Source: JAXMHN01 sp964578605
GTDB taxonomy: Bacteria; Verrucomicrobiota; Verrucomicrobiia; Limisphaerales; SIBE01
Assembly: GCA_964578605.1 (NCBI GenBank)
Contig: CAZODO010000010.1
Span: forward strand, 1-64,000
DNA length: 64,000 nucleotides
Reading direction: 5' to 3'
Part shown: positions 33,315 through 42,392 of the stretch, in pieces
How positions within the stretch are numbered: the first letter of the stretch is position 1
Layout: each line of letters begins with the position of its first letter
Notes under the pieces: generated by a model
What the model was told of the DNA's origin: nothing
What the model saw: the letters and a program-made list of their open reading frames with translations, nothing else
The model's database searches: none
Made by a program: the position numbers and the translations under genes

Positions 33315-34004
33315 CTACTTCGCTGTAGCCGCCATGATCAGCGCGATCTCGGCCACCCGTTTGCCCACTCCCCGCACGGTGTTCAAGCTGCCTTCGTCTT
33401 TGGCCAGTTCCTCTGCCTGGCTTTGAATAGCGCCGCCCCAGTGAGCGCCTGGCCTTCCATCGCCCACGACCACCATCTCTTGCGACAGCATGAACATGAT
33501 CAATTGCTGCAAAACGAGTTCGAACCCGGTGTTACGTCCTCCCCCCACCGCGATTGCCCCGCCCGCTTTGTTCTTCAATGGGAAGCCGCCCTGCCGAAAC
33601 GCGATCATGCGGTCGATGATGTTCTTCATCGGCGACGAGATCAGGCCCATGTAAACCGGAGATCCCAGCAGAATGCCATGCACATTCGGGGCTGACAGCT
33701 TCTCACCCAACCCTGGAAAGTCATCCGGATGGTCCGAGCTCTTTGCCCCAACAGCCACGTAAGGGTCGAGATTCAGTCCCGCAAGGTCAATGAGTTCCGT
33801 GGTGATCGCAGGACTGACGCTCTTGGCGGCGTCCAACGCCAACTGAACCGCTTTCACGGTGGTTTTCCCCTTTCGCATGCTCCCCGCAATGCCAAGGATC
33901 TTAACGGACCCGGCGGCAGGTTCCGCGGCTTGGACAAGGCTGGCAGCGGCGGCGGCAGAAAGGGCCGTGGCTCCAAGGAAATGACGACGATTGATGTTGC
34001 TCAT
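33315..34004 (-). CDS. Tat-exported NADPH-dependent FMN reductase/flavodoxin-like protein
   Basis: This is a 229-aa protein from the ATG at 34004, which begins a twin-arginine leader (INRRHFLGATALSAAAAASLVQAAE). The mature part is a flavodoxin-like fold: 'KILGIAGSMRKGKTTVKAV' (phosphate loop for FMN), 'GLGEKLSAPNVHGILLGSPVYMGLISSPMKNIIDRM' and 'GGAIAVGGGRNTGFELVL', typical of NADPH-dependent FMN reductases and WrbA-like proteins. Tat export fits a protein that folds with its flavin in the cytoplasm. The periplasmic role is unknown. Confidence 0.85.
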   Translation of the reverse strand: MSNINRRHFLGATALSAAAAASLVQAAEPAAGSVKILGIAGSMRKGKTTVKAVQLALDAAKSVSPAITTELIDLAGLNLDPYVAVGAKSSDHPDDFPGLGEKLSAPNVHGILLGSPVYMGLISSPMKNIIDRMIAFRQGGFPLKNKAGGAIAVGGGRNTGFELVLQQLIMFMLSQEMVVVGDGRPGAHWGGAIQSQAEELAKDEGSLNTVRGVGKRVAEIALIMAATAK

Positions 34005-34173
34005 AGGCGTTGGCTTATGCCTCCGCAGCGTCTTCGAACGGAAACCAGGATTCAAGCGAAAACCGGCCGCACGCGGGCTTTAAAAACGCAGGCGCAAGGG
34101 TCCAATCACGTGCGGAGCTTCGAAACCAGGCACGCCGCTGCAGGACAAGTGCATTCGAACGACGCCGCCAGCT

Positions 34174-34410
34174 CTAGTTCGCCGCTTTCCTTATCAGCGC
34201 CGCAACCTTCGCCTCTTCGGCGGAAGTCAGCTGTCTAAGCGTGAAAGCGGTCGGCCACATGGCGCGTTCGTCGAGGTTCGCCTTGTCACTGAAGCCGAGC
34301 GTTGCGTCCCGCGTCTTGAACTTCTGCGCGCTCTGGAAGAAACAGACCACAACCCCGTCCTTGGCGCAGGCCGGCATCCCGTACCCGGTTCTGGGGGAGA
34401 GGGCTGGTGC
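34174..34410 (-). pseudogene. C-terminal relic of a DUF1801/YdhG-like gene
   Basis: The frame carries 'APALSPRTGYGMPACAKDGV', 'VVCFFQSAQKFKTRDATLGF', then 'LDERAMWPTAFTLRQLTSAEEAKVAALIRKA', a recognisable C-terminal two thirds of a DUF1801 (YdhG/iron-chaperone-like) protein. Upstream the frame loses similarity ('RWRTRSLQKEENEKAN') and the usual N-terminal helix is absent. The possible ATG at 34479 starts in unrelated sequence. I read it as N-terminally truncated and probably not functional. Confidence 0.6.
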
Positions 34411-34732
34411 GTTGGCTTTCTCATTCTCCTCTTTCTGCAACGACCTGGTACGCCAACGTTCGGTGCATCTCGCTCGCACAGCGCCCTATGTTCTTCTCGG
34501 TGGTCTTGGTCTGAAAAAAGCGAAGCCGTTTTGAATCATGCGGGATTCAAATTTCCCCAAAAGCCCCCTGTTGGTCCAAAGGACGTTTAGGCTTGCCGCA
34601 AACCGCTTGCCTCCATGCCACAAACCCCTTACCTTCAGGCCGCGCATGTCGCACACCGGATGCCAGGACGTTTTCGTACACATGTCGAACCCGGTGATTT
34701 TCAATGGCTTGTAAGTGCTTGGTAATGAGCGT
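34411..34732. other. Intergenic region upstream of tRNA-Ser
   Basis: No gene recognised. It includes the decayed upstream part of the DUF1801-like relic and presumably the tRNA promoter. Confidence 0.4.
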
Positions 34733-34822
34733 GGAAGGGTGGCTGAGTGGTTTAAGGCACCTGACTCGAAATCAGGCGATGGAGTAATCCATCCGTGGGT
34801 TCGACTCCCACCCCTTCCGCCA
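34733..34822 (+). tRNA. tRNA-Ser(CGA)
   Basis: Acceptor stem GGAAGGG pairs with CCCTTCC, discriminator G, and CCA is encoded (34820-34822). The anticodon arm is CCTGA-CTCGAAA-TCAGG, giving anticodon CGA (reads UCG). A long class II variable arm (GATGGAGTAATCCATC) and TTCGA in the T-loop confirm serine. Length 90 nt including CCA. Confidence 0.97.
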
Positions 34823-34972
34823 TTTCTGAACGGGCTTTCCTAGCGGTTCGATGGCTTCGGTCAGTATTCCCAGGATGGCGAGTGGCGCGCTTTCGCGTCC
34901 GATTTCCCCAGAGAAGACGCTCGCTTGCCAGGGGGGTGGGCTGGCAAGATGCCGGCATCGGGAACCACCACC

Positions 34973-37900
34973 ATGAACACTGACTCACACTCTGCCGGGA
35001 CTTCGGGTGGCCAGAAAGGCTGGCCGCGTCGCGACTTTCTCAAACTGGTCGGCCTTGGGACGGCGGTCACCACGTTCCGACCGTGGGAGGCCATGGCTGG
35101 TCCGTTCACCCGGGCCGACTTCGAGAAGCTGGTGCCGCGCGACAAGAGGCTGCGTCCGGCCTGGGTTAAGTCCCTGTTCGAACGTGGCAATCCTGCCTAT
35201 TACCGCGGACCGGACCTCGAACGCATCGGCATGCCGATCGGTGGCATGTGCGCAGGCCAGGTTTACCTGGGCGGCGACGGGCGGCTCTGGCATTGGGACA
35301 TCTTCAACCGGCATATCGGCACGGGCGCGGAGCACTACGCCAAGCCCATGGCCGTGACGGCGCCGTTCGCGCAGGGTTTTGCTTTGCGGGTCGCTACAGG
35401 GGCCTCCACCAAAATGCGGCGGCTCGAGCGGGGCGACTGGCGGGACGTGTCGTTCAATGGCGAATACCCGATCGGGCACGTGGCTTACCGGGACCCGGAC
35501 TCGCCCGTTGCCGTCGACCTGGAGGCCTTCTCTCCTTTCATTCCGCTGAATACCGAAGATTCCTCTTTGCCCGTCACTGTGATGCAATTCACGGTGCGGA
35601 ACCTCAGCGATGCGGAAATCACTGCGCAAGTTGGCGGTCTTCTGGAAAACCCGATCTGCCTTCATAGCGGACCGACTCGCGACGGCTTTCGCCGTTATCG
35701 CGCCGCGCGCGAGAACAACCTCCTTTTGCTCGAAGCATCAGCCGAAGACGGGCCAAGCGATGCGAGCGTCACCCAGCCAGACATCTCCTTCGACAATTTC
35801 GAGCGGGAAGAATATGGCGACTGGACGGCCACGGGCACAGCGTTCGGCAGTGGACCGGTCGAGACGTCGGCCATCCCCGAGTATCAGGGCAACGTGGGTG
35901 GCGCGGGAAACCGGGTGGTGAACAGTCACGCGTCTGCGCCGGGCGGTTCGGTGGAAGAGAAAGACCGGGCGAAAGGGATGCTGACCAGCAAACCGTTCGC
36001 GCTTGAGCGGAAGTATATCACGTTTCTGATCGGAGGCGGGGCGCACAAAGGCCGGACCTGCATGGACCTGCTGGTGGATGACCAGGTGGTCCTGAGCGCG
36101 ACGGGCGCCAGCAACAACCAGATGCAGCCCCTCAGTTGGGACGTCCGGCGCTGGGCCGGAAAGACCGCGCGGCTGCGGATCGTCGATAACGAGTCCGGCG
36201 GCTGGGGGAACATCGGGGTTGACGACATCGTGTTTAGCGACCGGCCGCGCACACCGGTTGGACCGCTTGCCGAAGCTCCTGATTTCGGAACGATGACGCT
36301 GGCGCTGTTGGAACCGCAGGCTGAAGACAAGGCGGTGACCGGGCTGGAAGGCACCAAAGACTTCGCCGGCCTTTTCAACGCCGCACAAGGAGCACCGGAC
36401 CCGAGCCGAAGGCCTTTCGGCGAGAGTTTGACCGGCGGCTTGGTGCGCACTTTGAAGCTGGCGCCGCAACAGAAAGCCACGGTGACCTTCCTCCTCGGCT
36501 GGCACCTGCCGAATCTCAAGATGGATCGGCTGCCGCCCGGCCGGCACTACGCCACGCGATTCACTTCGGCCAGCGCGGTGGCGCGCTACGTGGCGCAGCA
36601 TTTCCCGCGGCTGAGCAGCGAGACTCGGCTTTGGCACGATACCTGGTACGACTCCACCCTGCCCTACTGGTTCCTGGACCGGACCTTCCTGAACATCTCG
36701 ATCCTGGCGACCTCGACCTGTCACAGGTTTGGCAACGGACGCTTCTGGGGCTGGGAAGGTGTCGGCTGTTGCCATGGCACCTGCGGACACGTCTGGCAGT
36801 ACGCCCAGGCACTGGCGCGGCTGTTCCCGGACCTGGAGCGGATCACGCGCGAACACGTTGATTTTGGGTTGGCGCTGCAGCCCAATGGCGCCATCCATTT
36901 CCGCGGCGAATTCAACGACATCGCGGCCGTCGACGGCCAGGCCGGCACGATCCTGCGCGCCTTGCGCGAACACCAGATGTCGGCCGACGACGCGTTCCTG
37001 AGGCGCAACTGGCCGAACGTAAAAAAGGCCGCCCAATGGCTCATCGCGAAGGACGAGGATGGCGATGGCTTGATCACGGGCAACCAGCACAACACCCTCG
37101 ACACCGATTGGTTCGGCCCGGTCGCATGGCTCAGTGGCCTGTACCTGGCGGCTTTGCGCGCTGCCGATACCATGGCCCGCGAGGTGGGCGATACAGATTT
37201 TGCGCGGCAATGCCAGGAAATCCTTGAAAAAGGGCGCGCCGGGCTCGTCCGCGAACTGTTCGACGGCGAGTACTTCATCAACAGACCCGACCCGAAACAC
37301 CTTGATGCTATCAACTCAGGAACCGGGTGCCATATCGACCAGGTCATGGGCCAGAGTTGGGCGTTCCAGGTGGGCTTGCCGCGCGTGCTGCCCGAATCTG
37401 AGACCCGCGCGGCTCTTCGATCGCTCTGGCTTTACAACTTCACCCCGGATGTAGGGCCGTACCGAGCCGCGTACAAACCGGGGCGCTGGTATGCCATGCC
37501 AGGCGAAGCGGGGCTGCTCATGTGCACCTTCCCGCGATCCGACTGGGATTACGAGCAGGCGAAGGGCAAAGGACCCGACTGGGCGGCCGGCTACTTCAAC
37601 GAGTGCATGAACGGGTTCGAGTACCAAGTCGCCAGCCACATGGTTTGGGAAGGCATGATCCAGGAAGGGCTGGCCATCACGCGCGCCGTGCACGACCGGT
37701 ACCACCCGTCGCGCCGCAATCCGTGGAACGAAGTCGAATGCGGCGATCACTACGCGCGCAGCATGGCCAGCTACGGAGTTTTCCTGGCCGCGTGCGGGTT
37801 CGCCTGCCACGGTCCGCTTGGCCAGATGAGCTTTTCGCCGCGCCTGACGCCGGAGAATTTCAAAGCCGCCTTTACTGGGCCGGAAGGATGGGGAACCTAC

Positions 37901-38140
37901 ACACAGAAGCAGACCGGGACCGGTTTCAGAGCCACTCTGGAAGTCAAATGGGGCACCCAGCGTCTGCAAACGCTCACGCTAACACCCCCCGAAATGCTGG
38001 CGCCCGAAACCGTGACCGTGACAGCCGGTGGCCAGCCGGTGGCTGCGAACCTTGCCGTGAGTGAAGGCCGGGCTGAAATCCGGTTCACCGGCCCCGTCGT
38101 GCTCCAGCGTGGAGATAATCTTGAAGTGGCGCTTGGCTAA
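34973..38140 (+). CDS. Tat-exported GH116-family glycosidase with inserted beta-sandwich
   Basis: This is a 1055-aa protein from the ATG at 34973. The twin-arginine leader is 'WPRRDFLKLVGLGTAVTTF'. The N-terminal domain begins with 'RIGMPIGGMCAGQVYLGGDGRLWHWDIFNRH', and the catalytic (alpha/alpha)6 part contains 'GRFWGWEGVGCCHGTCGHVWQYAQ', 'HFRGEFNDIAAVDGQAGTI' and 'GNQHNTLDTDWFGPVAWLSGLYLAAL', all typical of GH116 (beta-glucosidase, beta-xylosidase or glucosylceramidase). Residues about 270-422 interrupt the N-terminal domain with a separate beta-sandwich ('DISFDNFEREEYGDWTATG', 'FLIGGGAHKGRTCMDLLVD', 'RLRIVDNESGGWGNIGVDDI') that resembles modules seen in GH32-type enzymes. The insert may bind sugar. 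Confidence 0.85.
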   Translation: MNTDSHSAGTSGGQKGWPRRDFLKLVGLGTAVTTFRPWEAMAGPFTRADFEKLVPRDKRLRPAWVKSLFERGNPAYYRGPDLERIGMPIGGMCAGQVYLGGDGRLWHWDIFNRHIGTGAEHYAKPMAVTAPFAQGFALRVATGASTKMRRLERGDWRDVSFNGEYPIGHVAYRDPDSPVAVDLEAFSPFIPLNTEDSSLPVTVMQFTVRNLSDAEITAQVGGLLENPICLHSGPTRDGFRRYRAARENNLLLLEASAEDGPSDASVTQPDISFDNFEREEYGDWTATGTAFGSGPVETSAIPEYQGNVGGAGNRVVNSHASAPGGSVEEKDRAKGMLTSKPFALERKYITFLIGGGAHKGRTCMDLLVDDQVVLSATGASNNQMQPLSWDVRRWAGKTARLRIVDNESGGWGNIGVDDIVFSDRPRTPVGPLAEAPDFGTMTLALLEPQAEDKAVTGLEGTKDFAGLFNAAQGAPDPSRRPFGESLTGGLVRTLKLAPQQKATVTFLLGWHLPNLKMDRLPPGRHYATRFTSASAVARYVAQHFPRLSSETRLWHDTWYDSTLPYWFLDRTFLNISILATSTCHRFGNGRFWGWEGVGCCHGTCGHVWQYAQALARLFPDLERITREHVDFGLALQPNGAIHFRGEFNDIAAVDGQAGTILRALREHQMSADDAFLRRNWPNVKKAAQWLIAKDEDGDGLITGNQHNTLDTDWFGPVAWLSGLYLAALRAADTMAREVGDTDFARQCQEILEKGRAGLVRELFDGEYFINRPDPKHLDAINSGTGCHIDQVMGQSWAFQVGLPRVLPESETRAALRSLWLYNFTPDVGPYRAAYKPGRWYAMPGEAGLLMCTFPRSDWDYEQAKGKGPDWAAGYFNECMNGFEYQVASHMVWEGMIQEGLAITRAVHDRYHPSRRNPWNEVECGDHYARSMASYGVFLAACGFACHGPLGQMSFSPRLTPENFKAAFTGPEGWGTYTQKQTGTGFRATLEVKWGTQRLQTLTLTPPEMLAPETVTVTAGGQPVAANLAVSEGRAEIRFTGPVVLQRGDNLEVALG

Positions 38141-38151
38141 GAACACCACAG

Positions 38152-38246
38152 GAAGAAAAGGCTGAGCGTGCTCTCGACAAAGCCTATTGGGCACCGCTCA
38201 GACGCGAGCTGGAAGCCATGCAACACCCTGAACGGCGGGACACTGA
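38152..38246 (+). pseudogene. Short C-terminal gene relic
   Basis: The frame reads 'EEKAERALDKAYWAPLRREL' then 'EAMQHPERR', which looks like the tail of a real protein with the 'YWxPLRxELE' pattern. No start or body precedes it: the GH116 stop is 12 bp away. I cannot name the parent family. Confidence 0.35.
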
Positions 38247-38344
38247 CCTATCCCTCCGCCAGCCCCTGGGCGAATCATTGGTGCGGTGGACGGCACTGTC
38301 GTGAAGGGAGTTGTCAGAGCAGCCGCAGGAACGATCGGCGGCAT

Positions 38345-38550
38345 CACGCCGGCAAGCACATCCGACTGGAGTACAACGATCTGCACGATGGAACACGCAT
38401 CAACCATGACGGGAGCGATCTACTGCTGGGAACCGGGTGGCCAGGGCGGCATCATCGCCTACAACTGGGTCCATAACGACTCGCACTGCAATCGCATTAA
38501 CCTCGACAAATTCCGGGCCGAATTTTTTGACCCCACGATGCTTGTACCCT
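38345..38550 (+). pseudogene. Frameshifted relic of a right-handed beta-helix protein
   Basis: One frame gives 'HAGKHIRLEYNDLHDGTRIN' then 'HDG'; a shift within the GGG at about 38411-38413 continues 'AIYCWEPGGQGGIIAYNWVH', 'NDSHCNRINLDKF'. Together this is a pectate-lyase-like parallel beta-helix repeat (NRIEYNDLHD..GAIYCW..GGVIAYNWVHD). No intact gene surrounds it, so it is a fragment of a secreted polysaccharide lyase or similar protein. Confidence 0.65.
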
Positions 38551-38699
38551 CTTCCTCGATGCCCGTCGCCCAATAAGACAACCGGCCAGGGCTGGCTATG
38601 GCCACTGGCCAAGAATCCGCGGGATGAGCCCAAACCAGGGGTTGGAGGTGGCGTTCGCCGCGGACCGGGAAAGTATCCGGCCGTTCCCGGCGTCCCCAA

Positions 38700-40238
38700 T
38701 CAAAGGTCTTGCCGCCTTCCCTGCGCGTGCCGCCCGCGCAGCGGAACCAGAGCGCAAACGGTGGTGCCTTTGCCGGGTTCCGAATCGACGCTGCACCGAC
38801 CGCCGACCATCTGAACGCGCTCTCTCATTCCAAGCACCCCCAAACGCTTCTGCTTCTTGCCAAACAACACACGTTTCACGTCAAACCCTTTGCCGTCGTC
38901 GGTAACTTCCAGCCGAATGGAAGCCCTCACTCTCTTCACGGCGACTTCGACCTGACTGGCTTCGGCGTGCCTGGCGACATTAGTGAGCGCCTCCAAGGCC
39001 ACGCGATAGAGGACCGTGCTGGTGGCACCATCCAATTCGGTGATTTTAGCCGAGGTAAAGGAAGTGAGACTAGTTCGGATGCCGGTCCGTTTGGTAAAGT
39101 CCTTCATGAACGAATGAAGGGCGGGGATCAATCCCAGATCGTCCAGGACCGTCGGTCGCAATTCGCGGGCAAACCGATGCACAGTATCGACCGACTCTTC
39201 GACCAGGCGCAGCGTGCTCGCGATCTCCTGATTGAGCTGCTTTCTATTGACGGTTTGCTGTTGGGTTAAGGCTGTTAGATGGACGTTGATGCCCACCAGG
39301 GCTTGGGCCACCTGGTCGTGCAAGTCGCGGCTTATTCGCTTTCGTTCTTCCTCCTGTGCCTGCAGAACTTGATGAGACAGATGCCGCAACTGGTCTTGCA
39401 TGTGGCGCGCCTCCTCCAACAACCGGCTTTGGCGTTTCTCGCTTTTCTTGAGCACGGATTCCACCTCCCGTCGCCGGCCGATTTCCCGCTTCAACTTCTC
39501 GTTTGCCACGGTAAGAGCGTCCATACGACGATGCGCTTCTTCCGCCCGTTTGAGGGCAGAAATGTCCGAGACGGCTATCCGGCACCATCTCCGCGCCCCT
39601 TGGGCAGCGACGGCCGGCGTCGCTTGAATGCCGGCCCAGAAGGCCGCTCCCGAGTCGTTCACAAGGGACATCTCACAGCTCTGCTTTCCGGAAGCCGCAA
39701 GGGCCGTTTGCAGGAAGGCTAGAAACATCGGCCGACTGGACAGGGCCACAAAATCACGGAACCGCCGGTTGACCAAACGGGCGCGTTCCACCCCGAGCAT
39801 CGTCGCGGCGGTCAGGTTCATCTCCAGGATGAGCCCCTGTTCATCGACGGAGAAATAGCCGACCGGGGCAAAATCATAAAGGTCGGTGCATTTCTCCAGC
39901 GCCTGCTCCGCCTGATTACGCGCGGCTTGGAGCTCCTCATTCTGCAACTCCAGTTCCACCTGGTGAACCTGCAATTCGTGGAGGAGCCGTTTCGGGTCGA
40001 CATCGCTTGGTGGCAAATCCGTATCCGTCGCCTGTCGTATCAGACGGGCTTCGGCGCGGCGGCGCAGTTCGGCCGGATCCGATGAGAGCTTTGACCTTCT
40101 ATTCATCGCGCAGACTGATCCACGGGGCTGCGGCCCGTCTGCTGCAACCGGCTCGTCACTCTCCGCTTCCCTGAGGCGCTGTTCGGCGCGGCGGCGTAGG
40201 ACCGCCTTCTTGGATCCGAGGTTCGTCTTCATTTGCAC
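38700..40238 (-). CDS. PAS-domain sensor histidine kinase, NarL/DegS type
   Basis: This is a soluble 512-aa kinase. An N-terminal helical region repeats 'LRRRAEQRLREAE'/'LRRRAEARLIRQA', then a PAS domain opens 'LYDFAPVGYFSVDEQGLILEMNLTAATMLG', and a coiled coil follows. The HisKA_3 box is 'EEERKRISRDLHDQVAQALVG' (phosphorylated His in DLHDQ). The HATPase_c has 'ALTNVARHAEAS', 'DDGKGFD' and 'LGVLGMRERVQMVGG'. No membrane segment is visible, so it senses a cytoplasmic signal. It is strongly similar to the kinase at 42389 ('RPTLLDDLGLIPALHSFMKDFTKRTGIR' in both), indicating tandem duplication. An ATG at 40106 is an alternative start. Confidence 0.88.
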   Translation of the reverse strand: MQMKTNLGSKKAVLRRRAEQRLREAESDEPVAADGPQPRGSVCAMNRRSKLSSDPAELRRRAEARLIRQATDTDLPPSDVDPKRLLHELQVHQVELELQNEELQAARNQAEQALEKCTDLYDFAPVGYFSVDEQGLILEMNLTAATMLGVERARLVNRRFRDFVALSSRPMFLAFLQTALAASGKQSCEMSLVNDSGAAFWAGIQATPAVAAQGARRWCRIAVSDISALKRAEEAHRRMDALTVANEKLKREIGRRREVESVLKKSEKRQSRLLEEARHMQDQLRHLSHQVLQAQEEERKRISRDLHDQVAQALVGINVHLTALTQQQTVNRKQLNQEIASTLRLVEESVDTVHRFARELRPTVLDDLGLIPALHSFMKDFTKRTGIRTSLTSFTSAKITELDGATSTVLYRVALEALTNVARHAEASQVEVAVKRVRASIRLEVTDDGKGFDVKRVLFGKKQKRLGVLGMRERVQMVGGRCSVDSEPGKGTTVCALVPLRGRHAQGRRQDL

Positions 40239-40253
40239 GGCCCGGCGCCCTGA

Positions 40254-41143
40254 TTAGCTCGCATTGCGCCGAGCCAGTTTTGTCGCTTGCTTCCCGATTC
40301 TCTTTTTCAGGCCGGCCTGTTTCGCCCGCAATTGTGCCTCCAACGTCTTGGCGGCGGTGATGTCCACGAAGGTGATGACGACGCCGTCGATGTGGTCGTC
40401 CAGGGTGCTGCGGTAAGGCATGATCCGCACGTTAAACCAGCGGCCGTCGTGTGTGCCAATTGGCTTTTCCACAACGGCCAGTGTTCGCAGCACCGCCCGC
40501 GCATCCTCGGCCAAGTCGGCATAGCGCAGTTCAGAGGCCAAGTCGGTGATGGGCCGGCCCACGTCGGAGGGGATAAGGTTGATGATTTTCGTCGCTTCTG
40601 AAGTGAACCGACGCACGTTGAGATGGTTGTCGAGAAACAAGGTGGCAATATCGGTGCTGTTGAGCAGGTTCTTCATGTCGTTGCTGGCCCGGGAAAGCTC
40701 GTCCACCTTGGCCTGCAACTCGGTATTGAGCGTCTGGAGTTCTTCGTTCATGGATTGCATTTCTTCCTTGGAGGTGGTGAGTTCCTCGTTGGTAGACTGC
40801 AATTCCTCATTCGTGGACTGCAATTCCTCGTTGGTGGACTTGAGGACCTCCTCCGAGGACTGCATCTCCTGGCGGGTCGTCTGCAACTCCTGCCGGGCGC
40901 GCTCGAGTTCCCGCTCGAGTTCGACCGTCCAAGAGCCGCTGCGCACGGCCGGTTTCCGCAAGCGGCCTTTGCCGGCTGTGTCCAATGGCGCGGCGGCGGC
41001 GTCTCGGAAAATGATCATCAGCAAGCCCTGCAATGGCACCGGCTCCTCGACGGGCTCGATGGTGAGATGGACGAACTGCTCACATACACGCATTCCGGCC
41101 GGACCTTCATGCGATCCTTGGCCTGGATGACCTTCATCCCGGT
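40254..41143 (-). pseudogene. Deleted CheB/CheR-PAS hybrid: CheB scrap joined to coiled-coil and PAS part
   Basis: From 41137 one frame gives 'MKVIQAKDRMKVRPECVYV', a CheB methylesterase piece. The sequence then jumps frame to 'EQFVHLTIEPVEEPVPLQGLLMIIFRD', which in CheB-CheR-PAS hybrids lies after the methyltransferase. A long coiled coil follows (NEELQSTNEELQSTNEEL, then 'MNEELQTLNTELQ') and a PAS domain ('NDMKNLLNSTDIATLFLDNHL' to 'DGVVITFVDITAAK'). The CheB active site and all of CheR are deleted. The downstream part could still be translated from the ATG at 41093 as a 279-aa coiled-coil/PAS protein. Confidence 0.75.
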
Positions 41144-41504
41144 GCTGCGGCGCTTAGGTGCAGATTTCAGTTGCATGATCCTACTGCCTCCCCCTGCAAA
41201 GCCCCCGGGTAGCACAACCTACCCCCGGTTTTCATCGCGGCGAAACAACTTTGCTTGATCGATTCGAACGCCTCAACAAGAAAAGGAACTCAACACAGGG
41301 CTGCTCCAAAGTCGAGTGGGACGACAGATCGAATGGAGGATGGTTCCGGCGCGTCGGCTCATTTTGGCCAGGAAAGTTGGGTAGGTGCGATCCCGAGCGC
41401 GGACTTGGCGGCGCATCCAAGCCCGCCCCTCTCCGTGGACGGCCCGGCGCAGGATGCCCAAGACGGTGGCCGCGACCGGTTCGCGGACGGGACAACGGGC
41501 CGCA
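41144..41504. other. Degenerate spacer in the two-component locus
   Basis: No intact gene is seen. The sequence lies between the CheB/CheR relic and a C-terminal fragment on the minus strand. Open frames here lack family-like composition. Confidence 0.4.
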
Positions 41505-41697
41505 TTAGCTTCCTGGGCCGTCAGGCTGCTGATAATCCAGACCGTCTCGACTTCCTGCAATTTCGATCCCCCAGCGGGAGCCATCCCAATAGCGAAAGAC
41601 AAGGATCTCTTCGTGTCGCTTGTATTTCAGTTCCGAATCGGGACGATCGGTCACCCAGACGTCGCGGATGGCGCAATTTGTTCCATGGCAGATCTAG
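41505..41697 (-). pseudogene. C-terminal protein fragment directly after the response regulator
   Basis: In a frame without a start codon the minus strand reads 'HGTNCAIRDVWVTDRPDSEL', 'KYKRHEEILVFRYWDGSRWG', 'IEIAGSRDGLDYQQ' to TAA at 41505. It is clearly protein-like and about 60 residues long. It begins right at the regulator's stop codon, so its N-terminus has been removed or replaced. I do not recognise the family. Confidence 0.45.
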
Positions 41698-42392
41698 TTG
41701 ACGAAGGTGATTTGCAGGCTGCTTTCGATCACGCCCGCAGCGATGGCATACCGAGTCAGGCCGGCTGTGTCATGAATGCCTAACTTCTGCATGAGGCGTT
41801 GCCGGTGTTTTTCGACCGTTTTGATGCTGATGCCCAGTTCGGCCGCGATCTGTTTATTGGCTTTGCCTTCCGCAATGAGCTGCAGGGCTTCGACTTCTCG
41901 TGAGGTCAAGTTGGCGATCTTCTTCCTGACCGAGTTGGACGCGGCCAGCGGCTTGCTCTCAGCCAGGCGTTTGGCAATCGACGGGGTGAAGAAGACGTTT
42001 CCCTTCTGAATTTCCCGGATGGCCCGCGACAACACGTGAGCGGAGGTTTGCTTGAGCAGAAAACCTTTAACCCCAAACTCAAGGGCTCTTTCCACGTAAG
42101 CGTCGTCGCTGTGTGCGGAGAGGATAAGCACCTTGGTGCCTGAGGCTTGTTTGAGGATTTGGCGACTGGCCTCCAATCCGTTGAGGAGCGGCATGGCAAT
42201 GTCCATCACCACGATGGCGGGCCGAAGCTTCAGGGTCATCTCAACGGCTTGCCGGCCCGTTTCCGCTTCGCCCACGACCTCCAGATCCTCTTCGGCCTCG
42301 AGCAACTTGCGCAGTCCTTGCCGCACCACCATGTGATCTTCGGCGAGCAGGACAGTGATCGGTTTCCTAGAGCTCGAAATGCGGGGTCTCAT
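41694..42392 (-). CDS. NarL/FixJ-family response regulator
   Basis: This is a 232-aa regulator. The receiver has the acidic pair in 'VLLAEDHMVVRQGL', the phospho-Asp in 'AIVVMDIAMPLLNGL' and Lys in 'GFLLKQTSAHVL'. The C-terminal LuxR-type HTH is 'LTSREVEALQLIAEGKANKQIAAELGISIKTVEKHRQRLMQKL'. The start overlaps the upstream kinase stop (ATGA, 42389-42392), so the two are a cognate pair. With HisKA_3 kinases it should be phosphorylated and bind DNA as a dimer. Targets are unknown. Confidence 0.95.
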   Translation of the reverse strand: MRPRISSSRKPITVLLAEDHMVVRQGLRKLLEAEEDLEVVGEAETGRQAVEMTLKLRPAIVVMDIAMPLLNGLEASRQILKQASGTKVLILSAHSDDAYVERALEFGVKGFLLKQTSAHVLSRAIREIQKGNVFFTPSIAKRLAESKPLAASNSVRKKIANLTSREVEALQLIAEGKANKQIAAELGISIKTVEKHRQRLMQKLGIHDTAGLTRYAIAAGVIESSLQITFVN

